Source: Anaerolineae bacterium
Lineage (GTDB): Bacteria > Chloroflexota > Anaerolineae > Aggregatilineales > Phototrophicaceae
Length of the DNA stretch: 56,391 bases
Assembly: GCA_025055175.1 (NCBI GenBank)
Contig: JANWYT010000005.1
Coordinates: 1-56,391, forward strand
Direction of reading: 5' to 3'
Positions 15,136 to 22,816 of the stretch are shown in pieces. Each line of letters begins with the position of its first letter. The stretch's first letter is position 1. The notes under the pieces are model-generated. The model did not search any database. It was not told the DNA's origin and was given only the letters and a program-made list of their open reading frames with translations. Made by a program: the position numbers and the translations under genes.

Positions 15136-17826
15136 CTAAAAAGAAGCGAAATCCAAGATAATTCTGCCTCCCACAGACGGAATGCGCACTTGGTCATCCC
15201 AAATTTGCGTCCCCTCTGGCCCGTCCACTAGGCGCGCTCCAGGCACGCGCCAAACGAATCCCTCAGGTGGCTTTGCCCCGCCTAGCTCAAGCATCAATTG
15301 CCCTTGACGCTGCCCGTCCACAAGACGGATTGCGCTCTCGGTGCGCAGCGTCAAAGGGCCATAAGGAGTCGGCGCGTCGCTCAGCTCAATCTTCCGACCT
15401 TCCTCAAACCACCAACTCGGCGCTTGGCGGAACAACTCTAGCGTACCCTCTTCCTCGCCCCAAGCCGTCACCAGCATTTCACGGATGAGCGCGATTAGGC
15501 TGGCTGCCATCCAGGCGTGCGGCATATCTCCACCCGTGAAGCCCTTATGGACAGGACTCACCTGTTCTGCCCAGGCATACGTCCCCGGCAGTGTTTGGTT
15601 CGCCAGCGTCCAGCCCAAAATCTGGTGCAGCACCGCGCCATCGCCCAAGCGCAAGTAAGCATGAGCTAGTTCAACCCCACCATACGTCCAAAACTGTGCT
15701 TCACGGTGCAGATAGCCGCCGCCATAAGGCGCAATCCAACGATCGTAATAGATTTGAAATGACTTGCGGATTAACTCATCGTCCACCGAGAAGACGCGAT
15801 ATGGCCACAGCGCAGGTACTGTACCGCGTGCCATTGCGCTGCTGTCCAGCACCTCCACTGATCCTGGTATGTACATCTGTGCCTGGTCGCGCATGACCTC
15901 CGCCACTGAGTCACGGATAGCTTGCTGGAGCGCCTCAGCTTCAGCTTGCATCCATGCTGAGTCTTCGACGCGACCGAGCAGGCGCGCTGCTTCCCCTGCT
16001 TCGCGCAAGCCTACCACAGACCACAGATTGTCCCAATAGTAATGATGTTGCCTGGGGCCTAAATCCTCAGCGCTCAGACTAGGGGGCAGCAGACCTCGCA
16101 GACGCCTATCACCGCTTTGTGCATACGTCTTGCGCAGTTGGCGGATAAAGAGCGCTGCTTGGCGCATGTGGGGATACCAACGCCGCAGTATCTCCTCATC
16201 CTGAGTGTATCGGTAGACTGCCATCGCTAAAAAAATGGATTGTCCTTGCGAGTCCCATTCGTCGTCTGACCAGGGGATATTAGGGCCTTGTATGGGCGGC
16301 ACGCGCCCCGACTCCTCTTGTTCATCAAAAATAGCTTCTAGATAGCTGCGTGCAACTTCATCGTGTCCCGTCATCAATAGGGCCAGCCCCATATAAGCAG
16401 CGTCGCGCACCCAGACAGCATCATGCGCCAGCGGGCCAGGATGAGGCCCATCAGGATCACTAGCCAAGAGCAGATAGCCCAGCGAGGCTTCGTAAGCTGC
16501 TTGAAGACGCTCATCTGGAATGCGCAAGCCAACTCGTTCAACCAAGCCGCGCCAGTGAGCTGCCGTCGCCTCCAGTCGCCGGCCTGCGTCCACCTCCAGG
16601 CTGGGGAAATCTGCGCCAGGCTGGCTCGGCATGGCAAAATCCAGCACATGCTCTCGTCCGCCTGACAGACGATAGCGCATGATTGCCGCCCCCAAGCCGT
16701 CAGGCTCGCAATCCAGGCGTGCGGAAGACGGCGCTTGACTGCTCAATGCTGCGCTCATCACCTCGCCTAGCCTGCCCACTCTCACTGCCGAAGGCTGCCG
16801 CGCAGCTGCCAAATAAGGTGCGCTGTTCACCCATAAGCGTTCAGCGCGGCTTGCGCTCACCTGATACACGCCGCGCACTTCTCGTCCAGCTCCCAAGGGG
16901 CGTAAGACGAGCAGCAGCTCACGTTCGCTTGTCTGTCGCAGATCAACCCAGACTCGCCAGCGCAGCGCTCTATCGTCCGAGTCGACATAGGCTACTTGGC
17001 GCAGCGCCGCTCCGCCCACTTGCCCTTCCCATTGAGGCATGGGTGCATTACGGATCAAACTAAAGCGAATATCGGGACTCTGGACTTGTTTTGTCTGCGG
17101 ATCATAAAGCCAGATTTGGGTGATGGGTGCGCGGGCATAGGGAGCGACGCCTCCATCAATAGTCACCAGCGACTCATCCTTGCCAGCGCTCAAACCCGTC
17201 ATCGTCCAGGCCAGAGGCCCACCTCGCGTCCAGCGCGGCATAATCCAATTAGGATTAGCGCGCGCCCACCGCTCCGCTCGGCGCTCAGGTGGGACAGCGC
17301 TTTCAGCAGTCCATCCAAGCCGCAGAGGCGTTTTGAAGCCCCCGTAAACACCGTCATCTTCAACGCGCGCCATCAACCTCACCGCCTCCCCCACGCCACC
17401 CCACGCCTGCAAGTGCAGCACAACGTCAGGATTTTCAGCGTCTATGCGTGCCACTTCGCGCCCGTTCAACCACACCGTCGCGCGATCATCCGCGTCGCCT
17501 ATGTATAGGTAGGCATCATGCTCTGGCACGACAAGCTCAAGCCAGTACCAGGCCACGCCATCGTAATTAGCGTAGGCCGAGTCAGCTAACTCCCAAGCCA
17601 CTCCACCGACGATAGGCCGCCAATCGTCGCTCAGTTGCCTTAGTTCCTGCCAGGCTTGGGCCAAGCCCTCATCCTCAGGATCAGGTCGCCAGCGCCAGCC
17701 GTCAACCAAAACCTGAGCAGGCGGCGGCGTCTCGCAAGCCACACCAGAAGGTCGATCGTCCATCGTCTGCTGGTCGCAAGCGCTCAAGAGTAGCAGCAAA
17801 GCGGCCATTGTCTTCGTTTTCATCAT
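15136..17826 (-). CDS. Lipoprotein with N-terminal beta-sandwich and (alpha/alpha)6 glycosidase-like domain
   Basis: Exported lipoprotein of about 896 residues. MMKTKTMAALLLLLSAC is a lipoprotein signal with the lipobox LLSAC. A jelly-roll domain resembling GH2-type sugar-binding domains follows (WYWLELVVPEHDAYLYIGDADDRATVWLNG). The second half looks like a six-hairpin glycosidase: HDAVWVRDAAYMGLALL, a PPIQGPNIPWSDDEWDSQG loop, and repeated helical-hairpin segments. No family number can be given with confidence. The longer start 10 codons upstream (17856) would bury the signal peptide. It is the upstream neighbour of hppA, separated by 130 bases, and divergent from yraN. Confidence 0.72.
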   Translation of the reverse strand: MMKTKTMAALLLLLSACDQQTMDDRPSGVACETPPPAQVLVDGWRWRPDPEDEGLAQAWQELRQLSDDWRPIVGGVAWELADSAYANYDGVAWYWLELVVPEHDAYLYIGDADDRATVWLNGREVARIDAENPDVVLHLQAWGGVGEAVRLMARVEDDGVYGGFKTPLRLGWTAESAVPPERRAERWARANPNWIMPRWTRGGPLAWTMTGLSAGKDESLVTIDGGVAPYARAPITQIWLYDPQTKQVQSPDIRFSLIRNAPMPQWEGQVGGAALRQVAYVDSDDRALRWRVWVDLRQTSERELLLVLRPLGAGREVRGVYQVSASRAERLWVNSAPYLAAARQPSAVRVGRLGEVMSAALSSQAPSSARLDCEPDGLGAAIMRYRLSGGREHVLDFAMPSQPGADFPSLEVDAGRRLEATAAHWRGLVERVGLRIPDERLQAAYEASLGYLLLASDPDGPHPGPLAHDAVWVRDAAYMGLALLMTGHDEVARSYLEAIFDEQEESGRVPPIQGPNIPWSDDEWDSQGQSIFLAMAVYRYTQDEEILRRWYPHMRQAALFIRQLRKTYAQSGDRRLRGLLPPSLSAEDLGPRQHHYYWDNLWSVVGLREAGEAARLLGRVEDSAWMQAEAEALQQAIRDSVAEVMRDQAQMYIPGSVEVLDSSAMARGTVPALWPYRVFSVDDELIRKSFQIYYDRWIAPYGGGYLHREAQFWTYGGVELAHAYLRLGDGAVLHQILGWTLANQTLPGTYAWAEQVSPVHKGFTGGDMPHAWMAASLIALIREMLVTAWGEEEGTLELFRQAPSWWFEEGRKIELSDAPTPYGPLTLRTESAIRLVDGQRQGQLMLELGGAKPPEGFVWRVPGARLVDGPEGTQIWDDQVRIPSVGGRIILDFASF

Positions 17827-17923
17827 CACCCCGACCTGTCTTGGTCGCTCATCCACGCGAGACGCTTTTGTGCTATGCTTGGCACAGTAAGCGTACTCGT
17901 AACCCTACACACACCGAGTCATT

Positions 17924-18286
17924 ATGTCCAGCCAAAAGCATGTCGGGCAGCAAGGTGAGTCCATAGCTGTCCAACACCTAGAGCAGAAGCAGTACCTCAT
18001 CTTAGCCCGCAACTGGCGACACCAACACGGCGAAATTGACATCATTGCCTGGCACAACGACGTGCTTGTCTTCGCAGAAGTCAAGACGCGGCGAAGCAGC
18101 AACACAGACGACTCCCTGCCCAATTTCACTCCGCGCAAGCGCACTGCCCTGCTCCAAGCCATCTATCACTACCTAGATCAGCACCAAATCAGCGACGTTA
18201 CTTGGCGACTTGACCTCATCGCCGTCGCGATACCGCCTCAGGGACAACCTCTCATCGATCATCTGGAGGACGCCCTTGAATGGTAA
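17924..18286 (+). CDS. YraN family (UPF0102) putative endonuclease
   Basis: Small protein of 120 residues with a PD-(D/E)xK-like core: GEIDIIAWHNDVLVFAEVKTR supplies the acidic residue and the E-x-K pair, and the N-terminal GQQGESIAVQHLEQ helix is family-typical. UPF0102 proteins resemble Holliday-junction resolvases; the biological role is poorly known. Its end overlaps the start of miaA by 11 bases. A TG-x-TATGCT extended -10-like element is found at 17871-17879, about 45 bases upstream. Confidence 0.85.
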   Translation: MSSQKHVGQQGESIAVQHLEQKQYLILARNWRHQHGEIDIIAWHNDVLVFAEVKTRRSSNTDDSLPNFTPRKRTALLQAIYHYLDQHQISDVTWRLDLIAVAIPPQGQPLIDHLEDALEW

Positions 18287-19205
18287 AGTCGTCGTCATCT
18301 TGGGGGCAACCGCCACTGGCAAGACCAATCTGGCCCTAGACTTGGCCGAAGCGCTGGACGGCGAGATCGTCGGCGCAGACAGCCGTCAAATGTATCGCCT
18401 GATGGACATCGGCACAGCCAAGCCCACGTCAGCCCAGCGAGCGCGTGTTCGTCATCACCTGGTGGACATCGTCGACCCCGATCAGACGCTCAGCCTAGCC
18501 GAAGTCCTAGACATGACACGCGCTGCTGTTGAGGACGTCCTGGCGCGTGGCAAGTTGCCTTTCCTGGTGGGCGGCACGGGCCAATACATCACGGCGTTCA
18601 CCGAAGGCTGGACGATCCCGCGCGTACCGCCGCAGCCAGCTTTGCGCGCTGAATTGGAAGCCTACGCGGCTCAGCATGGTACAGCGCGGCTTTACGCCCG
18701 CCTACAAGCCCTTGATCCCGATCAAGCAACGCGCATCCACCCCAACAATCTGCGTCGCATTGTCCGCGCTCTGGAAGTTTGCTTAGTCAGCGGCAGCGCG
18801 ATGAGCCAGCAGCAGCGCAAGGCTGCACCTCCCTACGACTTCCTCCTCTTGGGCCTCACCATGCCACGCGAGAGCCTGTACGCTCGCGCTGATGCCCGCT
18901 CAGAGGCCATGTTCAGCCTGGGTTTTCTAGACGAAGTGCGCCACCTGCTGGCCCTGGGCTACGAACGCCACCTACCGTCTTTCAGCGCAGTCGGCTACCC
19001 CGAATGCTGCGCTCATCTGTTAGATGGTCTGGCCCTGGAGGAAGCCAAAACCCAAATGAAGTTCAACACCCATGCCTTCATCCGCCGCCAGGAGATTTGG
19101 TTCCGCGGTCACGATCGGGGTATCTTGTGGCATAATGGTTTAGAACTACGGACAGAAGCTTTGATAGTCCAGCTCAGCAATTGGATGAAGTATGGGATTG
19201 TTTAG
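18276..19205 (+). CDS. miaA: tRNA dimethylallyltransferase MiaA
   Basis: Transfers dimethylallyl to N6 of A37 in tRNAs that read UNN codons. 309 residues from a TTG start at 18276, chosen because GGAGG sits 7 bases upstream and the translated start is NGKVVVILGATATGKTNLA with the P-loop in place. The family motifs DSRQMYRLMDIGTAKPT and FLVGGTGQYITAF follow. The nearest ATG (18280) is out of frame. It overlaps yraN upstream by 11 bases and the next gene by 14 bases, giving a coupled three-gene unit. Confidence 0.93.
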   Translation: MNGKVVVILGATATGKTNLALDLAEALDGEIVGADSRQMYRLMDIGTAKPTSAQRARVRHHLVDIVDPDQTLSLAEVLDMTRAAVEDVLARGKLPFLVGGTGQYITAFTEGWTIPRVPPQPALRAELEAYAAQHGTARLYARLQALDPDQATRIHPNNLRRIVRALEVCLVSGSAMSQQQRKAAPPYDFLLLGLTMPRESLYARADARSEAMFSLGFLDEVRHLLALGYERHLPSFSAVGYPECCAHLLDGLALEEAKTQMKFNTHAFIRRQEIWFRGHDRGILWHNGLELRTEALIVQLSNWMKYGIV

Positions 19206-19899
19206 TTGGTTCAGACGCAGCGGTGACTCATCGAACACCGTCATCGGCATCATCCTCCTCATCGTGATGCTGGTCTTCGTCGGCCCAAACGTCATCCCCG
19301 GTCTGCTTTCGCGCACCTTCAACTTCATCGATGAAGGCATACCCTGTACTCGTCTGCGCACCGCCGAAGACCGCGCCGCCCATCAATCCCTGATTGGTCG
19401 CCTGGCCCAGAATCCCATCAGCTTGCGCGTCATCCCTGATACTATACCTCCGTTCGGCTCTGGCAGCGGCATGACCTTCCGCATTGTCATCTCCAACGAA
19501 ACCATCGGCACTGTGCCTATTGTCTTCAATGAAGCTCAGGTCATCGTCAACGACGATCCCAACAGCAGCGGCTTCGGCCTCATCTTTGAACCTGCCCTAC
19601 CCATCACCACCGGTGGAGTCCGCCAGCCAGGCCTCGCCACTTTCCCAGAAGCCAACATTCGCCTGCTCGGCCCGCGCCAGCGCTGCGTCCACCGCGTCGA
19701 TTTTCGCGCCGATCAAGTCGATGCTGCCTTCCGCTCTGTACCTGTTCGGGTGCGTGCTTACTACCGCGTCACAGGGCCTGGCATCATCCAGAGCGGCGTA
19801 CCCGGCAGCCGCCTCATCTACGGCGATCAAGGATTGAACATCATCCGCAATGGGTTTCTCACCTCTGATCCTGTTCTTGTACCCACGCCATCTCAGTAG
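19192..19899 (+). CDS. Membrane-anchored protein of unknown function
   Basis: Not recognised. 235 residues: a short basic N-terminus (FSWFRRS), one membrane helix at about 17-37 (VIGIILLIVMLVFVGPNVI) and an exported beta-rich domain that looks like an immunoglobulin- or CARDB-type sandwich (GSGMTFRIVISNETIGTVPIVFNEAQ). The ATG overlaps miaA by 14 bases. Seventeen bases after its stop begins the FHA regulator, so it may belong to the same transcript and could be a surface partner of that system; this is inference from position only. Confidence 0.7.
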   Translation: MGLFSWFRRSGDSSNTVIGIILLIVMLVFVGPNVIPGLLSRTFNFIDEGIPCTRLRTAEDRAAHQSLIGRLAQNPISLRVIPDTIPPFGSGSGMTFRIVISNETIGTVPIVFNEAQVIVNDDPNSSGFGLIFEPALPITTGGVRQPGLATFPEANIRLLGPRQRCVHRVDFRADQVDAAFRSVPVRVRAYYRVTGPGIIQSGVPGSRLIYGDQGLNIIRNGFLTSDPVLVPTPSQ

Positions 19900-19916
19900 T
19901 TTCACGAGGAGGCCGC

Positions 19917-20582
19917 ATGTCTGTGAAAGAAGCCCCTGTCTTGGTCATCCTAGAGGGCGATTACCCCATCAAAAACTGGCTCTTGGATCGTCCGCAGATG
20001 GTCATTGGTCGTGACGACACCTGCGACATCATAATCCCTCAACGCCAGATTTCACGCCAGCATGTCGTCATCCACCACACGCCCGACGGCGCTCTCATCG
20101 AAGACCTCAACAGCCGCAACGGCACATGGGTCAATGGCTTGCGCCTAGAAGGCACACGCCCCCTCAACGATGGCGACGAAATCCACCTAGCCCTGACAGT
20201 GCGCCTACGCTATGTCGCCTCTGGCAGCACAGCCCCTGTCACCCAGGATTTACCCGATGTCTTGCACGCCCCCCAACACAGCAGCCACCTGCGCCTCGAT
20301 CCCGACGGCAGGCGCGTCTTCGTCGGCAGCGTCGAAGTCAAGCCACCGCTCAGCGTCCCACAGTATCGCCTGCTAGAACTTCTCTACACTCAAAAAGGCC
20401 GCGTCTGCACCCGCGAGGAAGTCGTGGCCTACGTCTGGCCTGATGTTGTAGGCGAAGGCGTCAGCGAGCAGGCCATTGACGCCCTGGTACGCCGCCTCCG
20501 TGATCGCTTGGCCGAGATAGACTCGAAAACCAATTTCATTGTCACTGTGCGCGGGCATGGCTTTCGTCTGGAGAATGCTTAA
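19917..20582 (+). CDS. FHA domain-winged helix regulator
   Basis: 221 residues in two modules. Residues about 20-105 form a forkhead-associated phosphothreonine-binding domain with the core GRDDTCDI, ISRQHVVI and LNSRNGTWVNG. Residues about 140-220 form an OmpR/PhoB-type winged helix (PQYRLLELLYTQKGRVCTREEVVAYVW, then VRRLRDRL and VTVRGHGFRLE). There is no receiver domain, so a Ser/Thr kinase rather than a histidine kinase probably feeds it. No such kinase is in the window. A strong AGGAGG ribosome site precedes the ATG. Confidence 0.9.
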   Translation: MSVKEAPVLVILEGDYPIKNWLLDRPQMVIGRDDTCDIIIPQRQISRQHVVIHHTPDGALIEDLNSRNGTWVNGLRLEGTRPLNDGDEIHLALTVRLRYVASGSTAPVTQDLPDVLHAPQHSSHLRLDPDGRRVFVGSVEVKPPLSVPQYRLLELLYTQKGRVCTREEVVAYVWPDVVGEGVSEQAIDALVRRLRDRLAEIDSKTNFIVTVRGHGFRLENA

Positions 20583-20657
20583 CCATGCCAGGGATTGATT
20601 TTGCCCGTCCTTCGCCACTATGATGACAGACACCGTTCACAACCCCCAAGCTCACTC

Positions 20658-22778
20658 ATGACCCAGCCCCCCAACTTAGAGTTAAACATCCCCGACGAAG
20701 CCTGGCAGTTAGCCCTAGATGAGTGTGGCAGTATCCTGCGCAAAGGCGTGCGAGACGATACGGCCAACCTCAAGACGCGCGTGTTGGCTCGCTCTTACAC
20801 CCTGGATACAGCTGCCAGCCGCTTGAATCTGCGCCGCAAAACCCTAGAAGCTGCTATCAACGCCAACCTCATCAGCGCTTTCGTCGATCCTGAAGGCGTC
20901 CAGCGCATTGCCGCCCATGAAGTCCACCACGTCATGGAAGATGACAAGCGTTACGAAGAAATTGGCTTGTATGAATTCATCGCCCCAGAAGAAATTGCGA
21001 CTGCTCTGCAAGTTGAGCTAAGCCAAGTCAACCAGTGGATTCAAGAGTCGCGCATTCCCAAGACGCGCATCACCTGGGAGAAGGTGCGCGGCCAGTGGGG
21101 GTTGCCCAAGAGCCTGCGCAAGTTCCACGCCCAACTTGAGGACGTTCGCCAAGCCGTCAAACGTGCCGCTCAGCGCGCTCGCAGCGAGGAACGCCGCCGT
21201 CGCCTAGCCGATGTCCGCCGCGAGGAACAAATTCGCCGCCACGAGCTGCGCCAAAAGCTGGTGAATTCTTTCCCAGCTTGGCGCCACGAAGGTCGCGACA
21301 ATCAGCTCGTCACCTTGCACGTTGGCCCGCCCAACAGCGGTAAGACCCACCAATCTTTGCAAGAACTGGAGATCGTCGGCAGCGGCTGGTATCTCGCCCC
21401 TCTGCGCCTGCTGGCCTTTGAAATCTTCGATCGCCTGAACGCGCGCGGCACGCCCTGTAATCTGCTCACCGGTGAAGAACATATTCCCATCCCCGGCGCG
21501 ACGATCACAGCTGCTACGATTGAGATGTTCAACGCCGCCGAGAGTGGCGAGATGGTCATCATCGACGAAGCACAGATGTTGGCCGATCCGGACCGCGGCT
21601 GGGCCTGGACGCGCGCCTTGATGGAGACGCAATCGCCAGACATCCACATCATTGCGCCGCCTACCGCCCAGAACCTGATCGAACAGCTCGCAGAGTCGGC
21701 TGGAATGCCTATCCGCATCGTCCATCATGAGCGCCTCGCTCCCATCAAAGTCGCCGACTACCCCTGGTCATTAGAGAACCTGCCACCGCGTACAATCCTC
21801 GTTGCTTTCTCGCGTTCGATGGTGCTGCACCTCAAGAGCGAGCTTGAACACCTCAATCGTCGCGTCTCCATCGTCTACGGCAACCTGCCTCCAGAAGTGC
21901 GCCGCAAGCAGGCTGACCGTTTCGCCAATGGGGAGACAGAGATTTGTGTCGCCACCGACGCCGTTGGCATGGGACTCAACCTCCCAGCTGACTACGTCTG
22001 CTTTTACGAAGTCGAAAAGTTCGATGGTAAATTTGTGCGCCCGCTCACTGCTGGCGAAGTACAGCAGATTGGCGGGCGCGCCGGTCGCTACGGTCTATCA
22101 CAGGCTGGCGAAGTCGGAGCAACAACGCGCAAAAATCTCAATCTCATTCGACGTCTGTTTTACCAAACGCCTCAAGTCCTCACTCATGCTCGCGTCGCGC
22201 CCACCGTCGAAGACTTGCAAATGATCCCCGGCACGCTGGCCGAACAGCTCATCCAGTGGTCAGAATTGCAATCCATCCCCGACACCTTACGCGACAAAAT
22301 TCGCACCGCCGACATGGCCGAGCGCATTGAACTTGCCAAAATGCTCAGCGATGCAGAAGTCCGCTTCTTGGGCCTAGAGTCGGCCATCAAGCTCATCAAC
22401 GCTCCGACCAACAAATTCTCACGCAGCTATTGGCGCGATTGCGCGACCGCCATCATCGCTGGCGTCTCTATGCCTCTGCCACCTTCTGCTCCTGACGAAA
22501 TTCGCAGCGTGCAGGACTTGGAGGCTACAGAGACCAGCGTCAGCTGCGCCGATATTTATCTCTGGTTGGCCAACCGCCGAGAATTCAGCCAGCTAGGCGA
22601 AGCTGAGTACCACGTGCGCAACCTGCGCAGTCTGTGGTCAGAGCGCATCGACGACGCCCTGGTGCTGCGTCTGGACACCTCCAAACGCTGCCCAGAGTGC
22701 GGCAAACCCCTGCCGCCAACCTATCGCTACAGGCTGTGCGACAGCTGCTTCTATCGCAAGGGACGCGGATACTACTGA
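20658..22778 (+). CDS. SUV3-like DExH-box RNA helicase with C-terminal zinc ribbon
   Basis: 706 residues. An N-terminal helix-turn-helix-rich and arginine-rich coiled region (1-205) precedes a superfamily 2 helicase core: Walker A GPPNSGKT at 223-230, APLRLLAFEI, LLTGEEHIP, the DEAQ box at 303-306, CVATDAVGMGLNLP, and motif VI QIGGRAGRYG at 470-479. The order GPLRLLA-TGEE-DE(A/I)QM-RGWAWTRALM matches the SUV3 family, known best from mitochondrial RNA degradosomes. The C-terminus has CPEC (678-681) and CDSC (694-697), a four-cysteine zinc ribbon. The start is the ATG at 20658. Probably acts in RNA turnover; a bacterial partner nuclease is not evident nearby. Confidence 0.85.
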   Translation: MTQPPNLELNIPDEAWQLALDECGSILRKGVRDDTANLKTRVLARSYTLDTAASRLNLRRKTLEAAINANLISAFVDPEGVQRIAAHEVHHVMEDDKRYEEIGLYEFIAPEEIATALQVELSQVNQWIQESRIPKTRITWEKVRGQWGLPKSLRKFHAQLEDVRQAVKRAAQRARSEERRRRLADVRREEQIRRHELRQKLVNSFPAWRHEGRDNQLVTLHVGPPNSGKTHQSLQELEIVGSGWYLAPLRLLAFEIFDRLNARGTPCNLLTGEEHIPIPGATITAATIEMFNAAESGEMVIIDEAQMLADPDRGWAWTRALMETQSPDIHIIAPPTAQNLIEQLAESAGMPIRIVHHERLAPIKVADYPWSLENLPPRTILVAFSRSMVLHLKSELEHLNRRVSIVYGNLPPEVRRKQADRFANGETEICVATDAVGMGLNLPADYVCFYEVEKFDGKFVRPLTAGEVQQIGGRAGRYGLSQAGEVGATTRKNLNLIRRLFYQTPQVLTHARVAPTVEDLQMIPGTLAEQLIQWSELQSIPDTLRDKIRTADMAERIELAKMLSDAEVRFLGLESAIKLINAPTNKFSRSYWRDCATAIIAGVSMPLPPSAPDEIRSVQDLEATETSVSCADIYLWLANRREFSQLGEAEYHVRNLRSLWSERIDDALVLRLDTSKRCPECGKPLPPTYRYRLCDSCFYRKGRGYY

Positions 22779-22801
22779 GGACAGATTGCCCTAATCTGCC
22801 C
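22779..22801. terminator. Hairpin between convergent genes
   Basis: CAGATT-GCCCT-AATCTG (22782-22798), flanked by GG and CC, forms a short hairpin just after the helicase stop, followed by a T-rich stretch (CTTATTCTT). It lies between the helicase gene and the convergent amidohydrolase gene and could serve rightward transcription. Confidence 0.5.
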
Positions 22802-22816
22802 CTTATTCTTGCCTTC

